64,000 nt of DNA. It comes from Akkermansiaceae bacterium (lineage in GTDB: Bacteria; Verrucomicrobiota; Verrucomicrobiia; Verrucomicrobiales; DEV007). Below, piece by piece: positions 35,395-43,898 of this stretch; position 1 is the stretch's first letter, and each line of letters opens with the position of its first letter. The notes below the pieces were generated by a model. It was not told the origin of the DNA and did not search any database. It saw only the letters and a list, made by a program, of their open reading frames with translations. The position numbers and the translations under genes were made by a program. The stretch covers positions 620,001 through 684,000 of the forward strand of contig JACKQE010000002.1 in NCBI GenBank assembly GCA_024233005.1, in the 5' to 3' direction.

Positions 35395-37299
35395 TCAGGG
35401 GAGCTTGGGGTGTTCCGCGTTGTGGTTGAGACCCACATTCTCATGCAGGATGCGCTTCACTTCGGCGATGGCAGCCGGGTGGGTGTATGCGGTGTGACCT
35501 GCCGGAACGATCAATTCCGAGGCGGCACCTTCCTGATGACTGCTCCAATAGTCAACCACGCCATCAGAGCTTTTGGGGGTGTTGCCTTTGCCGCGGTCCC
35601 CGATGATGGAGTGGTAGGTGACTCCTTTTTTGTAGGGAGAGTTGTCCAAGGCGGTGACGAAAGGGGTTCCCGGCTGGAGTGACTGAATGCTGGTGGTCCC
35701 TCCTGTGGTCAGGTTCAAACCGGAAGGATCCAACATGAGAATCTTGGTCGATCGTTCCAGCACCTCAATGGGGAGATGGACGAGCCGGGAACAAAGGTTG
35801 GCATAGCTGGCTCTGGCCATGCTGGCTCCGCGGTGCGGCGTGCAGATAAAAACAGCGCGGTTGATGGCCTGGTCGGGGGAGAAAAAGGCCATCTCGCGGA
35901 CGATGGCGGTCTCCTCCGGACCCAGTTTGACGGGATCGAACGGCACGTCACTCAACTGTTTGTAAAACCGGTCCCCGATTTCGGACACGAGACTGTGAGT
36001 GAGGATGCCTCCCATGCTGTGGCCGATCGCGACCATGTTGCGGGAGAGGGGATCCTTCCCTCCGGGGTCGAACACTTTGCGGATTGCCTCCAATTCGGCC
36101 CGCTCCAGCCGGGCCGATTCGGCCACGATGTAGCTGCTGGGGTAGGTGAAGACCATGAACTGGTAGCGCGTCGAGATTTCGGGATCCGCCATCAACTCCG
36201 CCAGGACGTCGCGCCAGATCACGGAGGATGAAAACAGGCCGTGGGTCAGGAGCACGGGGATCCGCTCTGGATCATAGGGTTGGAGCAGATAGAGTCCTGC
36301 TTGGGAAATCCTTTGATTGGCAAAGAAGAAGCCATCCAGCCCGTCCTTGAGTTCATTGACCCCAGATAGGGACATCGCGATGGGGCTGCTGAAGTCAGCC
36401 GCGAGGGGATGGTCGTGTTTGCCCAACCGGGTGGTCAGGGTGCGGGTCGGGTCGAGCAAGGAGACCGTCACCACTGTCGTCCCTGCCGCATCTTTGGCGG
36501 GAACGACGTCGTTGACGACCATCGTCACGGGCAAATAGAGGCCACGCTTCGGGTAGAAAGCCATTTCTTCGCGGCGTTCCGGCAGTTGCACGCGGATCCC
36601 CACCAAGGAAGCTCCAATACCGTCGCGCACCTTGCGGGTGACTCCCTTCTCCTTGATGTTCGCCGCGATGTAGAGCTTGTCGAAGTACTGGGGTGGAAAC
36701 TGCGAGTTTGCCGCCAGTTTCACTTCATAGCGGGCGTTGCCCAGCTCCAAGACCGGAGAAACGCCGCCGGACTGAGCGGTTTGTTCGGCCCAGATGTGCG
36801 CAAATTCCGCGAGGGAGGCGTTGTAGACGGCCTGGACATCCGGTAGGGAGGTTCCGGCTCCGGTGGCGTCGATGAGGATTTCCCGGGATTCGAGAGCCAC
36901 CTTGAGGTAGGCTGCCCCGGAGGATTTGATGTCCCCGTGCCTTTGCAGTTTGGACGCGAGTTGGAAAAGTCCCTTGGCCGTGTTTCCGAATGGTGCCAGC
37001 ACTGTCCGGATCAACCCACGGTAGGAATGGTGATCCTCACCCTCATCCTCGGAGACCAGACGCTGTCGGGTGAAGGTCCGGTCTTTCACCGAAAGGTGAT
37101 GCGCCGAAACCAGGCCTTCACGGTTCGCCTCCCCCACTTTGAGGCGGGCTTTTACGGAGGCGCAGGATGACAGAGAGAGCGTCAGTCCCAACAAGCATAG
37201 ATGCCAGACCGGGAGCTTGGGACGCTCCCGAGAGTCCCCACCGACAACACAGGTGTGATCTGGAATGGCGTTGTACAAGAGTGTCAATGTAAGCGCCAT
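35395..37299 (-). CDS. Large lipoprotein with C-terminal alpha/beta-hydrolase (lipase-like) domain
   Basis: A 634-residue protein. A hydrophobic stretch LCLLGLTLSLSSC ends in a lipobox with Cys 46, an unusually long leader, so the real start may lie further downstream. The first ~330 residues have no family I recognise. The C-terminal half is a lipase-like alpha/beta hydrolase: IPVLLTHGLFSSSVIW, nucleophile elbow AIGHSMGGILTH, FICTPHRGA, and a late VPAGHTAYTHP with the likely catalytic His. It probably acts on lipids or esters at the outer envelope. It converges on mutY (12 bases) and is divergent from pyruvate kinase. Confidence 0.8.
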   Translation of the reverse strand: MALTLTLLYNAIPDHTCVVGGDSRERPKLPVWHLCLLGLTLSLSSCASVKARLKVGEANREGLVSAHHLSVKDRTFTRQRLVSEDEGEDHHSYRGLIRTVLAPFGNTAKGLFQLASKLQRHGDIKSSGAAYLKVALESREILIDATGAGTSLPDVQAVYNASLAEFAHIWAEQTAQSGGVSPVLELGNARYEVKLAANSQFPPQYFDKLYIAANIKEKGVTRKVRDGIGASLVGIRVQLPERREEMAFYPKRGLYLPVTMVVNDVVPAKDAAGTTVVTVSLLDPTRTLTTRLGKHDHPLAADFSSPIAMSLSGVNELKDGLDGFFFANQRISQAGLYLLQPYDPERIPVLLTHGLFSSSVIWRDVLAELMADPEISTRYQFMVFTYPSSYIVAESARLERAELEAIRKVFDPGGKDPLSRNMVAIGHSMGGILTHSLVSEIGDRFYKQLSDVPFDPVKLGPEETAIVREMAFFSPDQAINRAVFICTPHRGASMARASYANLCSRLVHLPIEVLERSTKILMLDPSGLNLTTGGTTSIQSLQPGTPFVTALDNSPYKKGVTYHSIIGDRGKGNTPKSSDGVVDYWSSHQEGAASELIVPAGHTAYTHPAAIAEVKRILHENVGLNHNAEHPKLP

Positions 37300-37469
37300 G
37301 ATTGCGGTCCGACAAGGGGAATCGGCGCCTCTGGGCCAAAGAATTCGGTTCCCAGCTCCGGATGTCCCGCCCTGGACCCGGCACGGATGGACAGTCCTGC
37401 CCCGTCGTTCTCATCAGCCAGAGGAATGGCCCTCTTCCTGCTTTGTTCCTGACTCGAAGCCGAAAGTCC

Positions 37470-38888
37470 ATGCGCCCGAACTACCGTCACACCAAAATCA
37501 TCGCCACCCTCGGGCCGGCGACGGAATCGAAAGAACAACTGGGACGGCTTATCAAAGCCGGGGTGGACATGATGCGCCTGAACATGGCCCACGCTTCGCA
37601 CCAGTGGGTCGCCGACGCCATGTGGTTTATCCGAGAAGTGTCCACGGAGGTGGGGCGTCATGTATCGGTCATGATGGATGTCAAGGGTCCTGAGATCAGG
37701 ACTGCCCGCGTGGCGGAGGCCATCGATCTCAAGGCCGGGGATCACTTTGAATTTCACATCGAGAGCGTTGGTCCGACCGGAGACATTCCGGCGGTTTCGG
37801 TGAACTATCCCGGTCTTCCCGGGGACCTTGACGTCGGGGCCACGGTGCTCGTCGACAGTGGACTGATCCGCATGCGTGTGCTCGGCAAGGACGAAGTCCG
37901 GGTCCGGTGTGAGGTGCTCACACCAGGTAAAATCGGCTCGAAACGTCATATCAATCTGCCCGGCGTGAAGGTGAACCTCCCGGCGCTGACTTCGAAAGAC
38001 GAGGATGACATCCGCGCCGGGGTGGCCGCCGGCATTGACTTTGTGGCCCTTTCTTTCGTCCGCCAGGCGGAAGATGTCGAAACGCTGCGAGCCATGCTCG
38101 ACAGCTTGGGATCGTCCGCCAAAATCATCGCCAAAATCGAAGATCAGGCGGGCGTTCGGAACATGGAGGCCATTATCCGCGCGGCCGACGGCATCATGGT
38201 GGCGCGGGGTGACCTTGGTATCGAAATCGACTACCACAAACTGCCGCTGGTCCAGACGCAGCTTGTCCAAGCCTGTCATGCCGAAGGCAAGCCGGTCATC
38301 ATCGCCACACATTTGCTGGAATCGATGATTTCTTCGCCCATGCCGACGAGGGCCGAGATTTCTGACGTTTCGAACGCGATCCGTGAGCAGGCCGATGCGG
38401 TCATGCTCTCAGGCGAGACGACTACCGGAGCTTATCCTCTGGAGTCAGTCCAGGTGTTGAAGGACATCATCGGCAGTATCGAGCCCTCGGTTCATGGCGT
38501 CCTCAACGCCAAGATCCAACTCCGGGAACCCAAGACCAAAATGCTCCGATCAGCGGCCGTCCTGGCCCAGGAACTCGGACAGTCAGGCATTGTCGTTTTC
38601 ACCCGGAGCGGCTATCTCGGGTACATGCTGGGTGCCCTGCGGGCGCGCGGAGTGCCCATCTACGCCTTTACGGACATTGAATCGATCTTCCGTCAACTGA
38701 CCCTGCCCTGGGGGGTTGAACCTTTCCTCATGGAGTTCTCCGAGGATCCAGAAAAGACGATCCTCAATGCCATGGCTTACTTGAAGCGTCAGGGATGGTG
38801 TTCGCCCGGAAACTGGCTCGTTGTGATCACGAACGCACTGGCGAGTGACAAAGTCATCGACACCCTGCAGTTGCGTCAGGTGGAGTGA
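37470..38888 (+). CDS. pyk: Pyruvate kinase with altered potassium-site residues
   Basis: A 472-residue glycolytic enzyme converting phosphoenolpyruvate and ADP to pyruvate and ATP. Core motifs: KIIATLGPAT, KGPEIRTARV, FVALSFVRQAEDV, IAKIEDQAG, MVARGDLGIEI and TRAEISDVSNAI...AVMLSGETTTG. Two sites are unusual: the RLNFSHG box reads RLNMAHA (Ala 40 in place of Ser), and the DTKGPE box reads DVKGPE (Val 71 in place of Thr), both at potassium-ligand positions, while Glu 75 is kept. The Q/KML segment reads ATHLLESM. I chose ATG 37470 (MRPNYRHTKI); a longer frame from 37302 lies in the divergent spacer and has no homology. Confidence 0.93.
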   Translation: MRPNYRHTKIIATLGPATESKEQLGRLIKAGVDMMRLNMAHASHQWVADAMWFIREVSTEVGRHVSVMMDVKGPEIRTARVAEAIDLKAGDHFEFHIESVGPTGDIPAVSVNYPGLPGDLDVGATVLVDSGLIRMRVLGKDEVRVRCEVLTPGKIGSKRHINLPGVKVNLPALTSKDEDDIRAGVAAGIDFVALSFVRQAEDVETLRAMLDSLGSSAKIIAKIEDQAGVRNMEAIIRAADGIMVARGDLGIEIDYHKLPLVQTQLVQACHAEGKPVIIATHLLESMISSPMPTRAEISDVSNAIREQADAVMLSGETTTGAYPLESVQVLKDIIGSIEPSVHGVLNAKIQLREPKTKMLRSAAVLAQELGQSGIVVFTRSGYLGYMLGALRARGVPIYAFTDIESIFRQLTLPWGVEPFLMEFSEDPEKTILNAMAYLKRQGWCSPGNWLVVITNALASDKVIDTLQLRQVE

Positions 38889-38998
38889 GGGGCACGTTTC
38901 TCCGCGTGAAAGCCATGGCTGGATCGCGCGCCTGAATTTCCACTGGTCAAATCCCCGGGTCCTCCGTAGGTTCGAAGCCTGTTGGACCCGACCCTGCC

Positions 38999-40258
38999 AT
39001 GACCTCCTCCTCCTCCTCCTTTGCCCCCGCCGAACCGCCTTCCGTTTTGCTCATTGGAGGCGGAATGATCACGAAGGTCCAGGTGCTGCCATCGCTCTAC
39101 CAACTCCAGCGCACCGGCCAGATCGGCGGCGTGGGTATTTCCGCTCGGCGCAGATCCACCCTGGAACCACTCCTGTCCGATCCCGATCTTGCCGCCGCTT
39201 TTCCCGGTCACCGCTTCACCCCGTGGCCGGCCTCCGACGGGACTCACCCGGAAGGCTACCAGGAGGCGCTCGATGCCCTGCCTCCCCAGTCCATCGTCTA
39301 CATCGCGATCCCCGATCAGAACCACTACGAAGTGCTCTGCGAAACCCTCGCCCGGGGGCACCATTGCATTTGCGTGAAGCCCCTCGTGCTGGATCACCGG
39401 CAGGCTCTCGACGTGCAGCGAAGGGCCCGGGAGGCCGGCCTTTTCGTCGGCGTGGAATACCACAAGCGGTATGATGACCGGTCAGCCATCGCCCGGAAGA
39501 AGTACCGGGCTGGCCAGCTCGGCGAGTTCAAGCTCGGCCAGGCGCGGCTTCATGAGAAATGGTATTACCGTGACTCGAATTTCATGCACTGGTGCACCAC
39601 CGACCAGACCGATTTCTTCACCTATATCGGATGCCACTATGTGGATCTGGTTGCTTTCATCACCGGATTGCGCCCCACCGCGGTCTCGGTGCACGGCATC
39701 CCCGATGCCTTTCCCAACGGCAATGTCGGCTACCTCTACACCGATGCCCGGGTCATCTGGGAGAATGGAGCGGTGCTCAACGTGCAGAACGGGATCGCTT
39801 ATCCCAACCAGGCTGCGGGCGGCAATGACCAGGGCATTTGTTTTTACACCAAGGATGAGAAAACTGGACAAGGCGGGTTCGTTAGTCACGTCGACAACTA
39901 CCGCGGGGTCAGCTATTGCGCGATTGAAGCCGGGAGCGATCCGGGGGACACCGCCCACCATTACGTGAATCCTGACTACTTCCAGATGGTGGAGCGTTCC
40001 GATGGCCCGGGACTGCGTCCGGTGGGCTATGGTTTCCGCGCCATTGAGCAGCTCGTCGCGGCCGCGTTGCGTGTCGCGCGGGCCGGGGATCTGCCTGCCC
40101 GTCAGCAGGAGATCGACCGCATTGATGCCGAAGGATGGCATGCCACCCCGGCGAACAGTTTTTACAATGAACTCGTGGTCGAGGCCGGTCGGATTTCGAT
40201 CCTCAACAACGGAGCCACCGTGCGTGTCCGGTATGGAGATGCGCCGGGGGTGGGGTGA
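38999..40258 (+). CDS. Gfo/Idh/MocA family NAD(P)-dependent oxidoreductase
   Basis: A 419-residue sugar or cyclitol dehydrogenase-like protein. The N-terminal Rossmann domain has VLLIGGGMITKVQVLPSL, then IAIPDQNHYEV and the catalytic-lysine box CVKPLVLD in place of the usual EKP. The C-terminal domain has GVEYHKRYDD, TYIGCHYVDLVAFI and a histidine-rich substrate face. Longer than most members (about 350). Start ATG 38999 is preceded by a run of codons for Ser in the first residues (TSSSSSF), suggesting a short disordered lead. It follows pyruvate kinase by 110 bases and converges on the TauE gene. Substrate unknown. Confidence 0.87.
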   Translation: MTSSSSSFAPAEPPSVLLIGGGMITKVQVLPSLYQLQRTGQIGGVGISARRRSTLEPLLSDPDLAAAFPGHRFTPWPASDGTHPEGYQEALDALPPQSIVYIAIPDQNHYEVLCETLARGHHCICVKPLVLDHRQALDVQRRAREAGLFVGVEYHKRYDDRSAIARKKYRAGQLGEFKLGQARLHEKWYYRDSNFMHWCTTDQTDFFTYIGCHYVDLVAFITGLRPTAVSVHGIPDAFPNGNVGYLYTDARVIWENGAVLNVQNGIAYPNQAAGGNDQGICFYTKDEKTGQGGFVSHVDNYRGVSYCAIEAGSDPGDTAHHYVNPDYFQMVERSDGPGLRPVGYGFRAIEQLVAAALRVARAGDLPARQQEIDRIDAEGWHATPANSFYNELVVEAGRISILNNGATVRVRYGDAPGVG

Positions 40259-40270
40259 GCCTGTCCCATC

Positions 40271-41002
40271 TCAGATCGGTTTCATCACATACCATATCCC
40301 GAGGAGAAACACCGCACCGAACACGACGGTCCTCAGATGGGCCTGCGGCACCCTGTCCAGAGTGCGCTTCCCCAGCCACACCGCGAACAGTCCCGGTGGC
40401 ACCGCCCAGGCAACGGTGCTGACCAGGTCGGAGTTGAAATCCCCGGTCGCTCCCATCAGGACATTTCTCGTCAGACTCATGACGATGAAAACGACCTGGA
40501 GAGCTCCGACCGAAGCGGACTTGTCCCAGCCCTGCGAGTAGACAAAGGCCACAATGGGCGGCCCTCCCGTGCCGAACGCTCCTCCCAGGGTCCCGCCGAG
40601 CGTGCCCAGCGGCCAGGCGGTCCAGCCGGGCAGGGCCAGCAGGCGGTGTCGTCGCAGCCAGAAGTCCATCGCCGATATCAGGATCAACACCACACCCAGA
40701 CTGCGCAAAAGCAGCACCCGGTCCAGATGACGGACCACAAAGAATCCGATCGGCATGCTGAGGAAGGTGGCGAGTGTCAAAGGCAGGATGCGTCGCCACT
40801 GGAGGGCCCGGCGGTGCGTCCAGAGGGTCAGCGCCGTGACCAAAAGGTTGAACACGGTCATGACCTCCACCGCCCGGTGCGGACTCATCAGCAGGGGCAA
40901 TGTCGCCACGGCGACGATGGCGAAACCGAACCCGGTGGCTGCCTGGACATAGGTTGCCAGTGCCAGGCAGAGCACGGCGAGCAGGGTTGGCTGGTCGGGC
41001 AT
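40271..41002 (-). CDS. TauE/SafE family membrane transporter
   Basis: A 243-residue membrane protein with about eight hydrophobic segments. TauE/SafE features are seen: ATYVQAATGFGFAIVAVATLPLL near the start (given in part) and the second repeat LGGTLGGAFGTGGPPIVAFVY with the family glycine-rich motif. Members export sulfite, sulfoacetate or other organic anions. It begins six bases after the MFS gene on the same strand, so the two are almost certainly co-transcribed, suggesting uptake and efflux of related organic anions. That link is inference. Confidence 0.88.
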   Translation of the reverse strand: MPDQPTLLAVLCLALATYVQAATGFGFAIVAVATLPLLMSPHRAVEVMTVFNLLVTALTLWTHRRALQWRRILPLTLATFLSMPIGFFVVRHLDRVLLLRSLGVVLILISAMDFWLRRHRLLALPGWTAWPLGTLGGTLGGAFGTGGPPIVAFVYSQGWDKSASVGALQVVFIVMSLTRNVLMGATGDFNSDLVSTVAWAVPPGLFAVWLGKRTLDRVPQAHLRTVVFGAVFLLGIWYVMKPI

Positions 41003-41008
41003 CAGGCC

Positions 41009-42295
41009 TTACTCCGGCAATTCTTCGTCGCGGGTTTCGGGGAGGAATGCGATGATCACCACCCCCGGCAGGAAGAGCAATCCCAGCCAGGTCAAGGCGG
41101 TGGGGAGGGCCATCCCCGGGAGTGCTTTCAGCCAGCCGGCAAAGAACATCACCGAGACCGCCAGAATGCGTCCTCCATTGAAACCAAAACTCGTCCCGGT
41201 GGCACGAAGATGGCTGGGGAACAATTCCGGAAAATATACCGCATACCCTGCATGCATGCCGAGGGTGAAAAAGCCGAAGATGGGCAGCAGCACCAGGAGG
41301 GTGTCATAATTTTGCGGCACGAAGCAGGTCACCGGCACGATCACCAGTGCGGCAAGGTGATAGAGTGCGAACGTTTTTCGCCTGCCGATCCTCGCGCTCA
41401 AAGGGCCGAAGAGGAGCAAGCCAAACCCTCCTCCGATGGTTTGCACAATCCCATAGGCAAATTTCGCCTTTGCCGCGACCTCGCCGTCCGGGAGCCCCTC
41501 TTTTTTCAGCATCTCCCGGGCCAGATCCTGCCCCGCCACAGTGACGGCCCAGAAGGTGCCGAGACCGACCGCGGCCAGGGCCATCGCCAGGAACGCGTGG
41601 CGAGCCCAAAGAGGGGTGGTCAGCAGGTCGCGGAAGCTGCCGCGCCGGACCGAGGGATCAGCCTTGGTCTGCTGCCATTTCTCCGGTTCCTTCACCGTGG
41701 CCCGGACCCAGACAATGAGCAGGGCCGGGAGGATCCCGATGAGATAGGCGTGGCGCCATTGCGAACCCACGGCGATGGCGGCGGCGGTTGCCAACCAGGT
41801 GCCGATGACGGAGGAGGTGTGGAAAATGCCCGAGGCTTGGGCCCTGGCCTTGGTGGGGAAGACTTCCGCAACCAGAGCCGCGGCAACGGCCCACTCGCCC
41901 CCGACTCCCATGGCCACCAAGAATCGCAGGATCATGACCTGCGGCAGGGTGGTGGCGAAGTAGGTCAGACCTGAGAAGACCGAGTACATCAGAATCGTCA
42001 GGATCATCACCCCCCGCCGACCATGGCGGTCGGCGAGCGACCCGAAGAGCAGCCCACCGATCGTCCCGCCGAGGAGGAAAACGCCGAGAAACTGGTCGCC
42101 GAATTTTTTGATTTCAGGTGCATCCGGGCCCACCCCGAGAATGTCCTGCAGCAGCTGGTTGCGGGTCAGGTTGAAAATTTGTCCTTCATAGACATCAAAA
42201 ATCCAACCGGCGGAAGCAATGATCAGCACAAGCCACTCGTATCGATTGATGCCATGGTACCATGGTGAATTGGGGGGGGTGGAGGAGGTGGTCAT
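41009..42295 (-). CDS. MFS transporter (sugar/organic-acid family)
   Basis: A 428-residue inner-membrane carrier with 12 predicted helices. The MFS signature between helices 2 and 3 is GSLADRHGRRGVMI, with its copy between helices 8 and 9 LSARIGRRKTFALY. The loop RFLVAMGVGGEWAVAAALVAEVFP and FPSHLRATGTSFGFNGGRI are typical of the sialic-acid/aromatic-acid/sugar subfamilies (SHS/AAHS). The exact substrate is unknown. It shares a transcript with the TauE gene and is divergent from the SMP-30 gene. Confidence 0.9.
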   Translation of the reverse strand: MTTSSTPPNSPWYHGINRYEWLVLIIASAGWIFDVYEGQIFNLTRNQLLQDILGVGPDAPEIKKFGDQFLGVFLLGGTIGGLLFGSLADRHGRRGVMILTILMYSVFSGLTYFATTLPQVMILRFLVAMGVGGEWAVAAALVAEVFPTKARAQASGIFHTSSVIGTWLATAAAIAVGSQWRHAYLIGILPALLIVWVRATVKEPEKWQQTKADPSVRRGSFRDLLTTPLWARHAFLAMALAAVGLGTFWAVTVAGQDLAREMLKKEGLPDGEVAAKAKFAYGIVQTIGGGFGLLLFGPLSARIGRRKTFALYHLAALVIVPVTCFVPQNYDTLLVLLPIFGFFTLGMHAGYAVYFPELFPSHLRATGTSFGFNGGRILAVSVMFFAGWLKALPGMALPTALTWLGLLFLPGVVIIAFLPETRDEELPE

Positions 42296-42440
42296 GGAGG
42301 AATCAGGGAAGCGCCGCCTCTTTCTTTACACCAGAGCCCGTGATCGGAACAACCCGCAATCCTGCCAAATTGTCGCCAGGCCGGGGGACACCGCAATTCC
42401 GCTCCTTGCGTCATGACGGTTTTCGACTTCTATCTAAGGC

Positions 42441-43358
42441 ATGATCCGTCCTTCCGCCCTTTTAGCCTGCCTTGTCACCTTGGTCTCGCCGCTTTTCGCC
42501 CAGGACATGCCCCTGAGCCAGGTGCTGATCGAAGGAGAGGATTGGCGAGTCGTTTCGGAAGGTCATGGTTTCACCGATGCCCTCTGCGCGGATGCGGAAG
42601 GGAACCTCTATTTTTCGGATGTCAAAAATGGCGTGGCCATCATGAAGGTGGATCTGGAAGGGAAGGTGACGCCTTTCATCAAAGACGCCGCCGGCATCAG
42701 CGGCCTGAAATGGGGGGCCGACGGGCGTCTCTATGCCTGCGCCTCTCGAGGACGTCAGGTGCTGGTTTTCACCAAAGATGGGACCATGACCGTCCTCGCC
42801 ACCGAAGTCCAACCCAACGATCTTGTGGTCACGCATCAAGGGAATGTCTATTTCACGATGACCCCGACCGGGGAAGTCCGCCGCATTGATCCATCCGGCA
42901 AGATGTCCATCGTCAGCACCGGGCAGGTTCTCAAACCCAATGGGATCGCGCTCTCACCGGATCAGGGCACTCTGGCCGTTTCCGAGCACGGCGGGCATCA
43001 TGTCTGGGCATTCCGGATCGAAGCCGACGGTTCTCTGGGGTTTGGCGAGCGCTACATGACACTTCGCGCGCCGGTGGCGACTCCGGAAATCGCCAAGGGT
43101 GACGGCATGACTTCCGACATTTACGGACGTTGGTATGTGACCAGCGAGATGGGGCTACAGATGTTTGATCCCACGGGACGGATGGGCGGAGTCATCGCCA
43201 AGCCCCAGCAGGCTCCCTTGGTGAGCGCCGCGTTCGCCGGTCCCGGTTTGGAGTGGCTTTACGTGGCCTGTGGTGAGAAAATCTATAAACGGAAGACCAA
43301 AACGAAAGGGGCTCTCTACTTCCAGGAGCCCCGTTCTTTGGAGAAGGCACCGAAGTAA
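42441..43358 (+). CDS. Secreted SMP-30/gluconolactonase/LRE-family protein
   Basis: A 305-residue six-bladed propeller protein with a signal peptide (SALLACLVTLVSPLFAQ). Family features: GFTDALCADAEGNLYFSDV containing the metal-ligand acidic residues, VQPNDLVVTHQGNVYF, KPNGIALSPDQGTLAVSEH and a late GDGMTSDIYGRWYVTS. Members hydrolyse sugar lactones with a divalent metal. As a secreted form it may act on lactones from polysaccharide oxidation. It is divergent from the MFS gene (145-base spacer). Confidence 0.88.
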   Translation: MIRPSALLACLVTLVSPLFAQDMPLSQVLIEGEDWRVVSEGHGFTDALCADAEGNLYFSDVKNGVAIMKVDLEGKVTPFIKDAAGISGLKWGADGRLYACASRGRQVLVFTKDGTMTVLATEVQPNDLVVTHQGNVYFTMTPTGEVRRIDPSGKMSIVSTGQVLKPNGIALSPDQGTLAVSEHGGHHVWAFRIEADGSLGFGERYMTLRAPVATPEIAKGDGMTSDIYGRWYVTSEMGLQMFDPTGRMGGVIAKPQQAPLVSAAFAGPGLEWLYVACGEKIYKRKTKTKGALYFQEPRSLEKAPK

Positions 43359-43455
43359 CTGAGGAATGAGAAGGGAGATCCCTCCGCGATTGCGGCTCAG
43401 GATCCACCAGATCTGTGGCTTGCAATTGGGCATTTCCCGACCATTCTGATGGGAA

Positions 43456-43884
43456 ATGCGGATTTCCAAAAAAGCAGAGTATGCCTTGCGGGCTGCCTTG
43501 ATTCTTGCGGCCGCCGCTCCGGGGCGGACCTTACAGATTCAGGAACTCGCCGAGTCGGGCACGATACCGGTGAAATTCCTCGAGCAAATCCTGCTTGCTC
43601 TGAAAAACGGCGGACTCCTCCGCAGCAAGCGCGGTGTCGGAGGCGGCTACCAGCTCGACCGGCCTCCCCGTTCCATCTCGGTCGGCGAGATCATCACGAT
43701 CATCGACGGGAGCCTTTCGGGATTGGCGCAGGGTATTCCCACCTCGGGGTTTCCCGGAGCCGCCGGAATCCATGCCTGTCTGGAGCAGGCCGATCGTCGC
43801 ACCAATGATCTGCTGCACAGTCAAAGCCTTGCTGATGTGCTGGAAGCCGACCGGGCGAGAGAGCTTCTGGCTTTCGAGATCTGA
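43456..43884 (+). CDS. Rrf2-family transcriptional regulator lacking the cluster cysteines
   Basis: A 142-residue winged-helix DNA-binding protein. The N-terminus ISKKAEYALRAALILA and the wing SKRGVGGGYQLDRPPRSISVGEII are diagnostic. IscR/NsrR-type members bind an Fe-S cluster with three Cys; here only one Cys is visible (IHACLEQ), so this is probably a CymR-like or cluster-free member. Its targets are unknown. It lies 14 bases ahead of rarA and is likely in the same transcript. Confidence 0.9.
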   Translation: MRISKKAEYALRAALILAAAAPGRTLQIQELAESGTIPVKFLEQILLALKNGGLLRSKRGVGGGYQLDRPPRSISVGEIITIIDGSLSGLAQGIPTSGFPGAAGIHACLEQADRRTNDLLHSQSLADVLEADRARELLAFEI

Positions 43885-43898
43885 CTCCGCGCCGCCCC

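Noticed and set aside
37302..37469. An N-terminal extension of pyruvate kinase from an upstream in-frame start
   Set aside because: The extra residues have no similarity to pyruvate kinase, and the family start MRPNYRHTKIIATLG fits ATG 37470.
38957..38989. A tRNA-like 3' half (a GGTTCGAAGCC T-arm-like sequence inside GGGTCC/GGACCC)
   Set aside because: No matching D-arm, anticodon arm or 5' acceptor strand lies upstream; the GGGTCC arm is only 21 bases before GGACCC. It is at best a simple hairpin between pyk and the oxidoreductase gene.
40337..41974. A 545-codon plus-strand frame
   Set aside because: Opposite the TauE and MFS genes, and composed of repetitive Gln/Gly/His/Arg-rich sequence typical of antisense translation of membrane protein genes.
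42252..42265. A perfect 14-base palindrome (CCATGGTACCATGG)
   Set aside because: It lies within the MFS coding sequence and reads as the codons for Pro-Trp-Tyr-His-Gly near the N-terminus; coding constraint explains it.
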